Of a DNA stretch of 64,000 nucleotides, positions 18,805 to 28,925 are shown piece by piece (within the stretch, counting starts at the first letter, position 1; every line of letters begins with the position of its first letter). The stretch is from Bacteroidota bacterium (lineage in GTDB: Bacteria; Bacteroidota; Bacteroidia; AKYH767-A; OLB10). The position numbers and the translations under genes are program-made. A model generated the notes under the pieces. The model made no database searches, had not been told where the DNA came from, and was given only the letters and a program-made list of their open reading frames with translations. The DNA is taken from contig JADJOA010000014.1 of the NCBI GenBank assembly GCA_016714005.1, positions 248,001 through 312,000 on the forward strand, read 5' to 3'.

Positions 18805-21447
18805 TCAATGCTGATTAGGTATATCTTCTAAATGCATCTCAAACTTATCGTCCTTCTCTTTCAGTTGCATAATCTGGTCTAATGCATCCGGCACTACATC
18901 GCTGCATATAACAATGAAAGAACCTTTCTTGCCGTTCGTTATAGCGTAATCAATTGCTTCTTTTTCTAACGGAATTACTTTGATAGGTTTTTTAGCATCA
19001 ACCGATTTTATTCCTTCTAGCATAAAATCTATGATTTCCTGTTCTGTTCTGCCACGTAAATTTCTGTCTTGCCTTATTACAATTTCATCAAACATGTTGG
19101 CAGCCATTTGGCCTAAGCCAATAATATCTTCATCGCGCCTGTCGCCTACACCGGCAATAACACCTACCTTTGGTTTTGCATCCACTTTTTCTAAAAACTT
19201 GGCTATAGCCTGAAAGCCGGCAGGTTGTGCGCATAATCAACCAAAACATTAAACTTACGGAACTGGAACATATTCATGCGTCCAGGAGTGGTAACCGGTG
19301 ATGGTATAAATGTTTCCAATGCAAGCCTGATATCTTCAATTTTAAAGTTGCGGATAAATCCTGAAAGTATGGCAGGCAAAATATTCTGAATCATAAATAC
19401 TGCGCGCCCGCCAAACGTAAGCGGAATGTTTACTACTTTATGTACACGCAGTTTCCGTGCCTTTGCAAATTGTAACATGACCATTTTCAAGTATAGCAGC
19501 AAGCCCGCCTCTTCGCAATGTTTTTTAATTATTGGATTTTTTCGTCCAATGAAAAGTAAGCTACCTTGCAATCTAAATTTTTGTGCATGGCAGCAACCAG
19601 GTTAGCATCGGCATTACGTATAGCATAGCCCGTTGGTTTAACGGCTTCAACCACTACTGCTTTAACACGCGCCATATCTTCAATGGTGTTTATGCCTTTT
19701 AACCCAAGATGGTCGGCAGCTACATTAGTTACCACACCAATATCACAATTATGAAAACCTAAACCTGCACGTAATATTCCACCTCGCGCAGTTTCCAAAA
19801 CAGCAAAATCAACTGTTGGGTCTTTTAAAACAAACTCTGCACTTTGCGGACCGGTGCAATCACCTTTTTGCAACATTTGGTTTTGTATGTATATGCCATC
19901 CGTTGTAGTAAAGCCAACTTTGTGTCCACATGTTTTTGCAATATGGGCAATTAAGCGTGTGGTAGTGGTTTTACCATTGGTGCCCGTTACGGCAATAATC
20001 GGAATACGAGACGATGATCCGGGAGGATAAAGCATATCTACTACCGGTTCGGCAACGTTACGAGGTAACCCATCAGTAGGAGCAATGTGCATACGGAAGC
20101 CTGGTGCAGCATTTACTTCCAGCACGGCACCACCAATTTCTGTCAACGGCTCACTGATGTCAGGTGTCATTATATCAATACCGCAAATGTCAAGACCTAC
20201 TATTCTGGCAATGCGTTCGCACATAAAAACATTGTATGGATGAACAATGTCAGTAACATCTGTTGCCGTACCGCCTGTTGAAAGATTAGCAGTACGTTTT
20301 AAAAACAATTCCTCGCCTTTCTTTAAAACCGAATTTAATGTTAGCTCTTTTTCTGACAAGATTTGCTCTGTCATTTCGTCAACTTTTATGGCTGTTAAAA
20401 CTTTTTCGTGACCATAACCCCTGCGCGGGTCGCTGTTAACCACATCAATCAATTGTTGAATGGTTGATTTACCATCACCAAACACTGCTGCAGGTTTGCG
20501 CTGAGCAGCACAAATAAATTTGTAATTGATAACAAGTATGCGATGGTCGTAACCGGTAATAAATTTTTCTACAATAACAGAACGCGATATTTTTTTTGCA
20601 ATAGCCAATGCTTCAACTGCCATTTCCCACGTGCGCACGTTAATAGTAGCGCCCCGACCGTGATTTCCGTTCAATGGTTTGAGTACAAGCGGATAACCCA
20701 AATCATCAATAGCGTCTTTAAATCTTCCTCATCACGAATAATTTTTCCGCGAGGTACAGGAATGCTTTGCGCCTCTAATAAATTTTTTGTGTCTTCTTTA
20801 TCACAGGCAATTTCAACTGCAATGCTGCTGGTTGTACTTGCAATAGTTGCCTGTATTCTTTTTTGATTTACCCCGTAACCCAACTGAACTAAGGAATGTC
20901 TGTTCAATCGTATCCACGGAATTCCACGTGCTGCGGCCTCTTCTACAATAGAACCTGTTGAAGGACCGAGTCTTTCCTCTTCACGTATCTCTCGCATCTT
21001 CTGAATGTCGTCATCAAAATTATAATCTACTCCATCAACCAACGCCTGGGCAATGCGCACTGCTGCTTTTCCGGCAAACACACCTACCTTTTCTTCCATG
21101 TAAGAATACACTACATGATAAATGCCATGCTCACCCGTTCCACGTGTTCTGCCAAAGCCTACGTCCATTCCTGCAAGGGTTTGTATTTCCAATGCAATGT
21201 GTTCTATTACATGCCCCATCCAGGTGCCCTCTTTAACCCGGTGAAAAAATCCGCCTTCAAAACTTTCGCTGCAACGGTGGCTGAACATAGAAGGGAACGT
21301 TTTCTCTAACCTTTCGCTAAAGCCAGGTATTTTGTCTGTAGGCTTTTCTTCAAGGTCCTGAAGGTCTAACTTCATTACAATTAGTTTGTGCCTGCGTATG
21401 CTCCAGTAGTTGGGTCCGCGCATTGGGCGTATTTCAAGTATCTTCAC
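18805..21447 (-). CDS. cphA: Cyanophycin synthetase, with several frameshifts
   Basis: Repaired length is about 880 residues, normal for CphA1. The N-terminal domain starts MKILEIRPMRGPNYWS and includes GTWMGHVIEHIALE. The ATP-grasp part has PLVLKPLNGNHGRGATINV and GGAVLEVNAAPGFRMHIAP. The Mur-ligase-like part has IAVTGTNGKTTTTRLIAH (P-loop), ETARGGILRAGLGF and DYAHNP. Indels are seen at 20717-20719 (missing base), near 19530, 19510, 19445 and 19215. The enzyme polymerises Asp and Arg, without ribosomes, into the storage polymer multi-L-arginyl-poly-L-aspartate. The cyanophycinase gene lies divergently 252 bp away, giving a synthesis/breakdown pair. Confidence 0.93.
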
Positions 21448-21659
21448 GGTATAAATTTACGAATGAGTTATTGAGGGATTAGGGCAGTTAGGGGATTATA
21501 CGCAATTCTCAAATCCCCAATCTGAAATTCGAATTTGGTTTATCGGCTGAAAATAGACAGCCTGTTATTAATATCAAAATATGCACAATAATATGTTGTA
21601 AAGTCTAAGTAAAGTATGCTTTAAGTAACCATTAAAACTTATTTTAGCCTCGCATAAAT
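21448..21659. other. Divergent intergenic region between cphA and cphB
   Basis: The 252-bp gap holds the regulatory region of both cyanophycin genes. It is AT-rich, and no operator or riboswitch could be recognised apart from the cphB -7 element at its right end. Confidence 0.5.
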
Positions 21660-21667
21660 TACGTTTG
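21660..21667 (+). promoter_or_regulatory. cphB: Bacteroidetes -7 promoter element before cphB (TACGTTTG)
   Basis: TACGTTTG is an exact TAnnTTTG match 32 bp upstream of the cyanophycinase start. It is followed by an unusual G-rich stretch (GGGGGCGGGGG) that would fall at or near the transcription start. No convincing -33 box was seen. Confidence 0.45.
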
Positions 21668-21699
21668 GGGGCGGGGGTTACATAAACATAAAATCAGAT

Positions 21700-22543
21700 A
21701 TGGAAATTCCTAAAGGCAAGCTGATTGCCATTGGCGGAAACGAAGACAAAGGAACAGAAGCCGAACCGAATTTTGACCAAAAAAACAATCTCAATTTTTT
21801 TGAACTGCAAATACTCAGTAGGGTAATGCACGAAATTGGCGGTCATGCCAAACATATTGAGGTTATTACAACAGCAAGTTCTATTCCTAAAGAAGTTGGC
21901 GAAAATTATAACGATGCATTTTCTAAACTCGGATGGAAAGATGTTTCTGCAATGCACATTCGCAATCGTGAGGATGCTCAAAACCCTGAATACATTGAAC
22001 GAATAAAAAAATGCGATGGTGTTATGTTTACCGGAGGCAATCAGTTACGCTTAAGCACTATTTTTGGAGGAACAGAAATTTTAAAAATTTTGCATCAGCG
22101 CTACCAGAACGAAAATTTTGTAATAGCAGGAACCAGTGCCGGGGCAATGGCAATGAGTAATACTATGATATACCAGCAGTAGTAGTGGTGCTCTTATAAA
22201 AGGCGAAGTGAAAATTACTACAGGTCTTGCTTTAATTAAAGATGTAATTATTGATTCGCATTTTGATAAACGCAGCCGCTTTGGTAGGTTGGCGCAGGCT
22301 GTGGCAAGCAACCCAAGTTGTATAGGAATTGGCTTAGGAGAAGATACAGGAGTATTGATAAGTGACGGTAACCATCTTGAAATAATTGGTAGCGGCCTTG
22401 TTATTATTGTTGATGGGCACAATATCCGTCACAATAACATTGCCGATTTGCAGGAAGGCTCTCCTATTTCTATTGAAAATTTGGTTGTGCATGTGCTGAC
22501 TAAAGGCAATGCTTATGATTTAAAAGCAAGGAAGTTTTTTTAG
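21700..22543 (+). CDS. cphB: Cyanophycinase, frameshifted
   Basis: About 281 residues after repair. This is an S51-type peptidase with GKLIAIGGNEDKG at the N terminus, VITTASSIPKEVG, MFTGGNQLRLS and the nucleophile elbow AGTSAGAMAMS containing the catalytic Ser. A missing G near 22180 breaks the frame; adding it gives YQGSSSGALIKGEVKI and then DSHFDKRSRFGRL, GIGLGEDTGVLI and the normal C terminus. The enzyme cleaves cyanophycin to beta-Asp-Arg dipeptides. It is an intracellular type, since no signal peptide is present. The divergent cphA supports the role. Confidence 0.93.
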
Positions 22544-22650
22544 CGAGGTTGAGGCTTAGGAACCGGATTAAAAATTAACCCAGATTACCGTCTGATGATG
22601 TTTAAAAAAACAGAGTGAGTGTGTATTGTGTGCAAGTTCAACAAACTTCC

Positions 22651-22658
22651 TGAATTAT
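22651..22658. repeat. Left target-site duplication of the IS256-family element (GAATTATC)
   Basis: GAATTATC abuts the left end of the insertion sequence and recurs at 24040-24047 directly after its right end. An 8-bp duplication is the size expected for IS256-family transposition, and its perfect identity suggests a recent insertion. Confidence 0.88.
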
Positions 22659-22679
22659 CGAGTCTATTCAACCAACTGT
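22659..22679 (+). repeat. Left terminal inverted repeat of the IS256-family element
   Basis: This 21-bp end pairs with the reverse complement of 24019-24039: 14 inner bases are identical and three of the outer seven match. It directly follows the target duplication. Confidence 0.85.
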
Positions 22680-22716
22680 GTCAAACAAAAAAGAAAACAA
22701 ATAAATTTGACACACA

Positions 22717-23928
22717 ATGGTAGAAGAAAAATTCAATTACGAATTGTTTGAACGCGAGGCGATAGAAGGCTTGCGTTCGGGCAAAAATTAGAAGGCAAAG
22801 ACGGTGTATTGGCACCGCTGCTCAAACGCATTTTGGAAGCCGGAATGCAAGGCGAACTGCAAGCCCATTTGGATAGCGATGAAAGTGTTAACAGAAGAAA
22901 CGGTAAAATGAGCAAAGGCGTAAAAAACCTCCTTTGGCAAAGTGGTGATAGAAACACGCGGGACCGCAACAGTACCTTTGAGCCGCAGATTTTACCCAAG
23001 CGAAAAAACCGTATTAGGCGAAGCGTTAGACCACAAAGTTATATCGCTATACAGCTATGGCATGAGCTATAACGACATTGCCAAACACTTAGATGAGTTG
23101 TATGGATTAACGGTAGCTCCATCCACATTAACGGCCATTACCGATAGTATTATCGAAGATGTAAAAGCCTTGGCAAAGCCGCCAGTTAGAGAGTGTGTAT
23201 CCATTTGTATGGCTGGATGCTATTCATTACAAAGTAAAAGAAGCAGGCAGCATAAAAACCAAAGCCGTTCATTGCTTACTGGGCGTAGGCAGAGATGGAA
23301 CGAAAGATTTGCTGGGTCTTTATATCAATGAAACCGAAGGTGCAAAATTTTGGTTGCAGGTATTGAGTGATTTGCAGAACAGAGGTGTAACGGATATACT
23401 TATTGCCTGCATTGATAACCTGAAAGGATTTGCCGAAGCCATTGAAAGTGTTTTTCCACAAACTGAAGTGCAGCTTTGCGTGGTGCATCAACTCCGCAAC
23501 AGCACTAAATATGTTGCCTATAAAGATTTAAAACCGGTAATGGCATCACTGAAAAAGTTTACACAGCCAGCACCAAAGAACAGGCACAAACAGCATTAGA
23601 TGAATTAGAAAAAAGAATGGAAAACAAAAATATCCGTCTATGATAAAAAGTTGGTTTGCTAACTGGGAACGGCTGAGTAATTATTTTAAATATCCGCAGG
23701 AAATAAGGCAGAGTAATTTACACTACCAACATCATAGAGTCGTTTCACAGTCAACTCCGGAAAGTAACCAAATCCAAACGCGTGTTCAGCTCTGATATGG
23801 CATTGCTCAAAGTACTTTACTTAGTGCATCATAACATCAACGGCAGATGGAAATCACAAATACAAGGATGGAAACTCATCTCTGCTCAAATGCAAATCTT
23901 ATTTGAAGAACGTATTAATCAACAATAA
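22717..23928 (+). pseudogene. IS256-family (Mutator-type) transposase, multiply frameshifted
   Basis: Starts at the ATG 22717-22719 and ends with ERINQQ and TAA at 23926-23928, about 400 residues if repaired. Joined frames give the family landmarks: GVLAPLLKRILEAGMQGELQAHL, split by the family motif into helix and loop, then FYPSEKTVLGEALDHKVISLYSYGMS, VWLDAIHYKV (first catalytic Asp), VTDILIACIDNLKGFAEAI (second Asp) and LCVVHQLRNS. At least five breaks occur, near 22795, 22935, 23205, 23565, 23640 and beyond. Because essential genes nearby carry similar breaks, the real copy may be intact; as written it cannot encode a functional transposase. Confidence 0.88.
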
Positions 23929-24018
23929 AAAAGTATGTTTGTAATGGACAAATCAACAAATCTGGAGAAGGGGAAGGAGCCCGCTGGCTTCTTTCTCTTC
24001 AAAAGAATTTTTTAAAAG

Positions 24019-24039
24019 CACAGTTGGTTGAACACTCCC
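24019..24039 (-). repeat. Right terminal inverted repeat of the IS256-family element
   Basis: Inverted copy of the left end at 22659-22679, immediately followed by the second GAATTATC target copy. Confidence 0.85.
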
Positions 24040-24047
24040 GAATTATC
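24040..24047. repeat. Right target-site duplication of the IS256-family element (GAATTATC)
   Basis: Direct repeat of 22651-22658, directly outside the right inverted repeat. Confidence 0.88.
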
Positions 24048-24054
24048 ATGCTCA

Positions 24055-24519
24055 TTAATAACCGCCCCTAAACTTCATTAGCCTGTCCTCCATTAGTCGT
24101 TTCGCATCAACTGTTACATTTACTGTGTATAATGGTTTGGCAAAGACAGTTTTCATCAACTTATGTACTTCTATGCCTTCAATATTTAAATAAATGAAAG
24201 CGGCATTATGCTTTTTATATAAAGGATTAGAATTTAGGTACGTTCCCTCTTTATCGGGTTTGTATTCTTTTCTAACATAATCGAAAGAAGCTTTGCGTGT
24301 ACTTATTTCATAGCTGTTAAGTAAACATAATTCAAGAAAAGCTTCAAGGTCTAAAGAAAAACGGAACCTTTGTTTTAACATTTTACTTACCACAGCATGT
24401 ACATACGTCAACTCATTGGACAAATGACAAGATGGTTTGCAAGGAGGCAAAAACTCCTGCATAAAATCAGTTACTATTTTGAATTGGTTTTCACTAAGGG
24501 TGTATTGTTCCGTTACCAT
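24055..24519 (-). CDS. Hypothetical protein, 154 residues
   Basis: I do not recognise this protein. It is soluble, without signal peptide or membrane segment, with mixed charge and two Cys near residues 27 and 31 (PPCKPSC). A helical N-terminal half (SLDLEAFLELCLL) is followed by a beta-rich second half. It carries no nuclease, HTH or toxin motif I can identify. The frame is intact and codon use resembles neighbouring genes. Its stop lies 8 bp from the IS target duplication, so the insertion may have altered its transcription termination but not its sequence. Confidence 0.6.
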   Translation of the reverse strand: MVTEQYTLSENQFKIVTDFMQEFLPPCKPSCHLSNELTYVHAVVSKMLKQRFRFSLDLEAFLELCLLNSYEISTRKASFDYVRKEYKPDKEGTYLNSNPLYKKHNAAFIYLNIEGIEVHKLMKTVFAKPLYTVNVTVDAKRLMEDRLMKFRGGY

Positions 24520-24697
24520 TTCATTTTATTTGTTTCCGAAAAATACATTGGCATATAGTCGTTAGTACATACTCAATTATTAGTTTTTATAACACCAATG
24601 TGTTTGTAACCTTGGGCTGCAATCAATCACCAGCAGGTATTAGAATTCGCTCATTAACTCCAATAAATTAATTTTACACACATTAGGTCAATACTGT

Positions 24698-25282
24698 ATG
24701 TTTAAACATTATAAACATTTTCTGCATTTAACAATCCTATTTGCCATAACTTTACTCCCGTTGTTCTTTGCATCCTGCGAAAATGATTTGGATAAAGTAA
24801 ACCAAGTTACTGCCCGAAATACCGACCCTGTTGAGCAAGGCAAAAGCATTGAAATACTGTACAGCGATTCTGCCAAAATTCGCGTTAAGGTAAATGCGCC
24901 TGAGTTAAAAAGATTTGTTTTGCCAAAGCCAGTTGTAGAAATGCCTGCCGGTGTTAAAGTTGAGTTTTATGATGACAGTTTGCAGGTAACATCCACACTT
25001 ACCAGTAAATACGCAATACGCAAAGACAGTGAACAGATTATGGAGGCTAAAAACGATGTAGTGGTTGTAAACACCAAAGGTGAAAAGCTTAATACCGAGC
25101 ATTTAATTTGGGACGAAAAGACAAGGAAAATATATTCGCAGGAATTTGTAAAGATTACCACAGCCGATGAAATAATTATGGGCAATGGTTTTGAGTCGAA
25201 CGAAGATTTTACGAAGTACAAGATTTTTGACATAAAAGGAATTATAACCATTAACAAAAATGAACACGCTCCGAATCCTTGA
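24698..25282 (+). CDS. lptC: LPS export protein LptC
   Basis: The 194-residue lipoprotein-like protein has a hydrophobic N terminus ending in a lipobox-like FASCEND. The OstA/LptC beta-jellyroll pattern follows: ILYSDSAKIRVKVNAPE, MPAGVKVEFYDDSLQVTSTLTSKYAI and NTEHLIWDEKTRKIYSQEFVKI. In the Lpt machine LptC passes LPS from the ABC transporter to LptA across the periplasm. The next gene overlaps its end by 23 bp, so the two are coupled. The order LptC, small membrane protein, CNNM-type protein is common in Bacteroidetes. Confidence 0.88.
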   Translation: MFKHYKHFLHLTILFAITLLPLFFASCENDLDKVNQVTARNTDPVEQGKSIEILYSDSAKIRVKVNAPELKRFVLPKPVVEMPAGVKVEFYDDSLQVTSTLTSKYAIRKDSEQIMEAKNDVVVVNTKGEKLNTEHLIWDEKTRKIYSQEFVKITTADEIIMGNGFESNEDFTKYKIFDIKGIITINKNEHAPNP

Positions 25283-25451
25283 AATTTCCTGGTTAATAAT
25301 AACTGTGCTTGGTTTTTTGTTTGGAGTATATAAATGGATTACTGCAAGCCTGGGCGAAGCTGTATTCATATTTATAATTGCTGCCATAGCTGCTGTTTTT
25401 TATACCATAAGGCGCAAGCAACGTATTGCTTTTGAAAAACGCAACAAGTAA
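25260..25451 (+). CDS. Small two-helix membrane protein
   Basis: The 63-residue protein has two predicted membrane helices (WLIITVLGFLFGVYKWI and AVFIFIIAAIAAVFYTI) joined by a short loop, and a basic C-terminal tail. It overlaps lptC by 23 bp and lies 2 bp before the CNNM-type gene, so it is expressed with both. Similar tiny membrane proteins are found at this position in other Bacteroidetes; their function is not known to me. Confidence 0.75.
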   Translation: MNTLRILEISWLIITVLGFLFGVYKWITASLGEAVFIFIIAAIAAVFYTIRRKQRIAFEKRNK

Positions 25452-25453
25452 AA

Positions 25454-26731
25454 ATGGATTATTTGCTTGTAATTTTTTCCACCATACTTTTCATAGCCTT
25501 TTATTCGGGAATTGAAATAGCTTACCTGTCATCCAATAAATTTCAAATTGAACTTGACAATAAACAAGGCAAATTAAGTGCACGCATACTTTCGTACTTT
25601 GTAAAATCGCCCAGCAAGTTTATTTGCACAGTACTTGTAGGCATGAACATCGCATTGGTTATTTATGGAACCTACATGTCTCAGCTTTTAAAACCATACA
25701 TACAAGAGTGGCTTCCGTTTAACTATCAATCTGAATTTCCTATACTTGTTATTGAAACCATTATTACTACCATATTTTTACTGATAGCAGGTGAGTTTTT
25801 GCCAAAGGTATTATTCAGTATCAATCCCAATCAAACACTCAACTTTTTTTCTATCATCATTTGGTTTAGTTATATATTTCTGTTTCCAGCCGTTTGGCTT
25901 ATTTTACAGATAACACATTTTGTATTGAAACTGCTTTTTAAAATTGATTTTAGTGAAGAAACTCCTGAGTTTGGAAGAATTGATTTAGATAATTACATAA
26001 CCGAAATAAATAAGAACGCAGGCAAGAGCGAATTGAAAACAGAAATAAAAATGTTTCAGAATGCACTGGATTTTGAATCTTTAAAAATCCGTCAGTGCAT
26101 GATTCCACGTACCGAAATTATTTCCATTAGCGAAACAGAATCCATTCCTGTGCTGAAGAAAAAATTTACTGATACCGGAGTTTCAAAAATTATGGTGTAC
26201 CGCCAATCTCCCGATAACATTATTGGTTTTGTACACTCTTCCGAAATATTTAAGAACCCCGAATCAATTCAAAGCATGGTTTTGCCTGTGAGCCTTTTTC
26301 CGGAAACATTACCTGCAAAAGATTTGTTGTCGCACTTTACAGAAAATCACCGGAGTGTTGCAGTTGTGGTTGATGAGTTTGGCTCAACAAGCGGAATAGT
26401 TACTGTTGAAGATATAATGGAGGAAATTTTTGGCGAGATAAATGATGAGCATGATATTGAAGATTTGGTGGAAGGAAAAATAAGTGATAATGAATTTATT
26501 TTTTCAGGAAGATTGGAAATAGATTACCTCAACACAAAATATCACTTAAACTTACCATACAACGATTCTTACAAATCACTTGCAGGATTTATTCTGCACC
26601 AGCATGAAAATATACCCGAACCCAAAGAAGAAATTTCTATTCCACCTTTTATTATCACTATTCAAACCCTTCACCAAAATAGAATTGATCAGGTAAAAAT
26701 GAAGGTGATAAAAGCCGAAGAAAAAAGTTAA
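25454..26731 (+). CDS. CNNM/CorC-type membrane protein (DUF21, CBS pair, CorC_HlyC)
   Basis: The 425-residue protein has an N-terminal DUF21 membrane domain with four hydrophobic segments (LLVIFSTILFIAFYSGIEIAY onward). A CBS pair follows: CMIPRTEIISI, IIGFVHSSEIF and AVVVDEFGSTSGIVTVEDIMEEIFGEI. The C terminus is a CorC_HlyC domain (FIFSGRLEIDYLN, SLAGFILHQHENIPEP). Proteins of this family are linked to magnesium/cobalt transport. GldE of gliding bacteria belongs here too, but I do not assign that symbol because the gldD context is absent. It is co-transcribed with lptC. Confidence 0.87.
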   Translation: MDYLLVIFSTILFIAFYSGIEIAYLSSNKFQIELDNKQGKLSARILSYFVKSPSKFICTVLVGMNIALVIYGTYMSQLLKPYIQEWLPFNYQSEFPILVIETIITTIFLLIAGEFLPKVLFSINPNQTLNFFSIIIWFSYIFLFPAVWLILQITHFVLKLLFKIDFSEETPEFGRIDLDNYITEINKNAGKSELKTEIKMFQNALDFESLKIRQCMIPRTEIISISETESIPVLKKKFTDTGVSKIMVYRQSPDNIIGFVHSSEIFKNPESIQSMVLPVSLFPETLPAKDLLSHFTENHRSVAVVVDEFGSTSGIVTVEDIMEEIFGEINDEHDIEDLVEGKISDNEFIFSGRLEIDYLNTKYHLNLPYNDSYKSLAGFILHQHENIPEPKEEISIPPFIITIQTLHQNRIDQVKMKVIKAEEKS

Positions 26732-26761
26732 GATTGTTTAATTTAAAAACCTTATTGAATA

Positions 26762-27259
26762 ATGAAAGCAATTATCAATAGCAAAGAAATAAAGATTGAG
26801 AAAAAAGAAGAAGGCGTTTTCTTGGTAAACGGAAACGAGGAAAAATTAGATATTGCTGATTTTGGGAATGACGCTTTTCATGCACTCCATCAAAACAAAT
26901 CTTACCGCACCCGTATTATTGAACATGATACTACTTCCAAAACTTTTAAGATTAAAGTAAACAACAATGTTTATACGGTTCAGTTAAAAGATCGTTATGA
27001 TGAGCTGCTCCATGCTTTGGGGATGGATACCTTACTTAATAATAAAGTAAACGACTTAAAAGCACCAATGCCCGGTTTGGTTTTAAATGTATTGGTTGAA
27101 GAAGGAACAGAAATAAAAAAAGGCGATAATCTGGTAGTGCTTGAAGCAATGAAAATGGAAAACATTTTAAAAGCCACTGCTGATGCAAAAGTTAAAAAGA
27201 TAAAAGTTTCAAAAGGCAATCGTGTAGAAAAAAACGAAGTGCTTATTGAACTTGGATAA
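26762..27259 (+). CDS. Biotin carboxyl carrier domain protein of an acyl-CoA carboxylase
   Basis: The 165-residue protein has a C-terminal biotinyl domain with the biotinylation motif EAMKME (Lys near residue 132), preceded by LKAPMPGLVLNVLVEEGTEI. The N-terminal beta region (about 80 residues) is typical of stand-alone carriers of propionyl/methylmalonyl-CoA-type carboxylases or decarboxylases in Bacteroidetes. It is not the AccB of fatty acid synthesis, which is encoded at 50668. No carboxyltransferase gene is adjacent here. Intact. Confidence 0.85.
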   Translation: MKAIINSKEIKIEKKEEGVFLVNGNEEKLDIADFGNDAFHALHQNKSYRTRIIEHDTTSKTFKIKVNNNVYTVQLKDRYDELLHALGMDTLLNNKVNDLKAPMPGLVLNVLVEEGTEIKKGDNLVVLEAMKMENILKATADAKVKKIKVSKGNRVEKNEVLIELG

Positions 27260-27452
27260 CCACCTTAATTGTTTTTATCCTTTTATTAGAAATTGCAGCA
27301 TTTTTTTAAAAATTAACATCCGTACCTGTACTTATATAAATTACCGTTAATGTGGTATTGACTCGTTTAATACTGTGCAATACTATTGCTGCATAAAGTT
27401 TTATTAAACATTTCACAGCTAAAATTAGTTCTAATCATCTAAAAAAGTTTCT

Positions 27453-28904
27453 ATGAAAAAAACATCTACTCTGTTAATTGCAATTCTATCACCTGCGCTC
27501 CTGTATTCTCAAACACCAACTTTTCAAGGGTTAAATTTTAATACAGCCGGTACGCAGGGAAACGAAATAATTTCTGTTGCCAAAGACAATAGTGGCAACA
27601 CCTACTTTTGCGGCTCACATACTGATGCTATCACCTTAGGTACGCAAACAGTACCTGCTGGTGCAGGTGGTGCATATTGGGGTAAAGCCGATGCCACAGG
27701 CAATGTATTGTGGTTAAAGCAAGGTGGTACTTCAATGCCAAACAACGACAAAGCGTATGCAATATCTGTTGACCAAAACAACAATGTATATGTATGCGGT
27801 GCAATCCCGGCTTTTCAGCCAGCATCATTTGGTGGAATCACATTGCCCTCAGGCAATGGTGGTTTTGTAGTTAAGTACAGCAGTTCCGGTAATTTTATTT
27901 GGGTAAGCGGTATTAGCTCAAGTGTTTATTCTATAGCAATTGACAATTCCGGCACTCCAATCATAAATCAAAATGACCAAACATTATATAAACTTGACCC
28001 GGCTACTGGCATAGTAGATTTCAGCATTTCGGGTTCTATTTCAGGGAATCTTATGAACCCACAATGGCATAACATTGTTTGTGATGCAGGTAACAACATA
28101 ATTGCGCAGGCAGGAAATAAAATAATAAAATTTGACAGTAACTTCAATCAACTTTGGAGCACACCGGTTACTGCATCACTTGCCGAAACTTTTAGAATTA
28201 GCGCAGATGCCAATGGTGATGTGTATGGTTCCTTTTATGCTTTGTTCGGAACAGTTACAATTGGTGGTGTTTCTAAAAGTAATTTTCCTAATGGATACAT
28301 CTATAAATTAAATGCAGCAACAGGCTCTCCTCAATTTGTTGATTCAATTTTAATTGCAGGAGCCGCTTCAAAAATTAAAGAGATAATTGTGAATAATGGT
28401 AATTATTACATATCGGGAGATGGTGCATTTAACACAGCACATGTTTTAAAAATGACTCCTTCATATAGTACATTATGGGATAAAACACTTAGCAGCAACG
28501 CACCGGTTAATGACGTGCTATTGCTTTCAGAAGATTGTTTGTTTTTAGGCGGCAGGCATAATGCAACAATTGTGCTTGATAGTTATACCATGACTTTACC
28601 TAATGGCTCAAGCGGAATTGACAACAGCTATTTTTCATCACTTTGTGCAGGAACTGTTGGCATAAATAATAATGCAACAAGCAATTACGATTTAATAATT
28701 TCTCCAAATCCGGCACAAAGTAAGCTAACAATTAAAAGCATTAATCAAATTCAATCAGCTCTAGTAATTGATGCTTTAGGCAAAATAATTCCTGTTTCAG
28801 TTATTGAAAATAAAATTGATGTAAGCGCTTTGCAAAGTGGAATTTACATTTTAAAAATTGAAGATGGCAACGGGTTTCATCAAACAAAATTTATAAAGCA
28901 ATAG
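27453..28904 (+). CDS. Secreted beta-propeller-like protein with T9SS sorting domain
   Basis: The 483-residue protein has a signal peptide (KKTSTLLIAILSPALLYS). Repeated strands such as SVAKDNSGNTYFCG and SVDQNNNVYVCGAI are SBBP/beta-propeller type. A C-terminal T9SS sorting domain begins ISPNPAQSKLTI and ends GIYILKIEDGNGFHQTKFIK. It is exported to the cell surface or medium by the type IX system. Binding function is unknown. The frame is intact and a strong hairpin terminator follows. Confidence 0.82.
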   Translation: MKKTSTLLIAILSPALLYSQTPTFQGLNFNTAGTQGNEIISVAKDNSGNTYFCGSHTDAITLGTQTVPAGAGGAYWGKADATGNVLWLKQGGTSMPNNDKAYAISVDQNNNVYVCGAIPAFQPASFGGITLPSGNGGFVVKYSSSGNFIWVSGISSSVYSIAIDNSGTPIINQNDQTLYKLDPATGIVDFSISGSISGNLMNPQWHNIVCDAGNNIIAQAGNKIIKFDSNFNQLWSTPVTASLAETFRISADANGDVYGSFYALFGTVTIGGVSKSNFPNGYIYKLNAATGSPQFVDSILIAGAASKIKEIIVNNGNYYISGDGAFNTAHVLKMTPSYSTLWDKTLSSNAPVNDVLLLSEDCLFLGGRHNATIVLDSYTMTLPNGSSGIDNSYFSSLCAGTVGINNNATSNYDLIISPNPAQSKLTIKSINQIQSALVIDALGKIIPVSVIENKIDVSALQSGIYILKIEDGNGFHQTKFIKQ

Positions 28905-28925
28905 CATTTACATAAATCATTTTAA

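Larger units (their letters stand above)
22659..24039 (+). mobile_element. IS256-family insertion sequence, 1381 bp
   Basis: The element is bounded by 21-bp imperfect terminal inverted repeats (22659-22679 and 24019-24039). The inner 14 bp TTCAACCAACTGTG are identical, and the outer 7 match partly. An 8-bp target duplication flanks it on both sides. Inside is one transposase gene filling most of the length. Size, ends, duplication length and protein all fit IS256. It landed in the gap between cphB and a leftward hypothetical gene, 8 bp beyond the stop of the latter, and breaks no recognisable gene. Confidence 0.92.

Noticed and set aside
25454..26731. Assignment as GldE
   Set aside because: The family fits, but the position beside lptC and the absence of gldD do not support the symbol.
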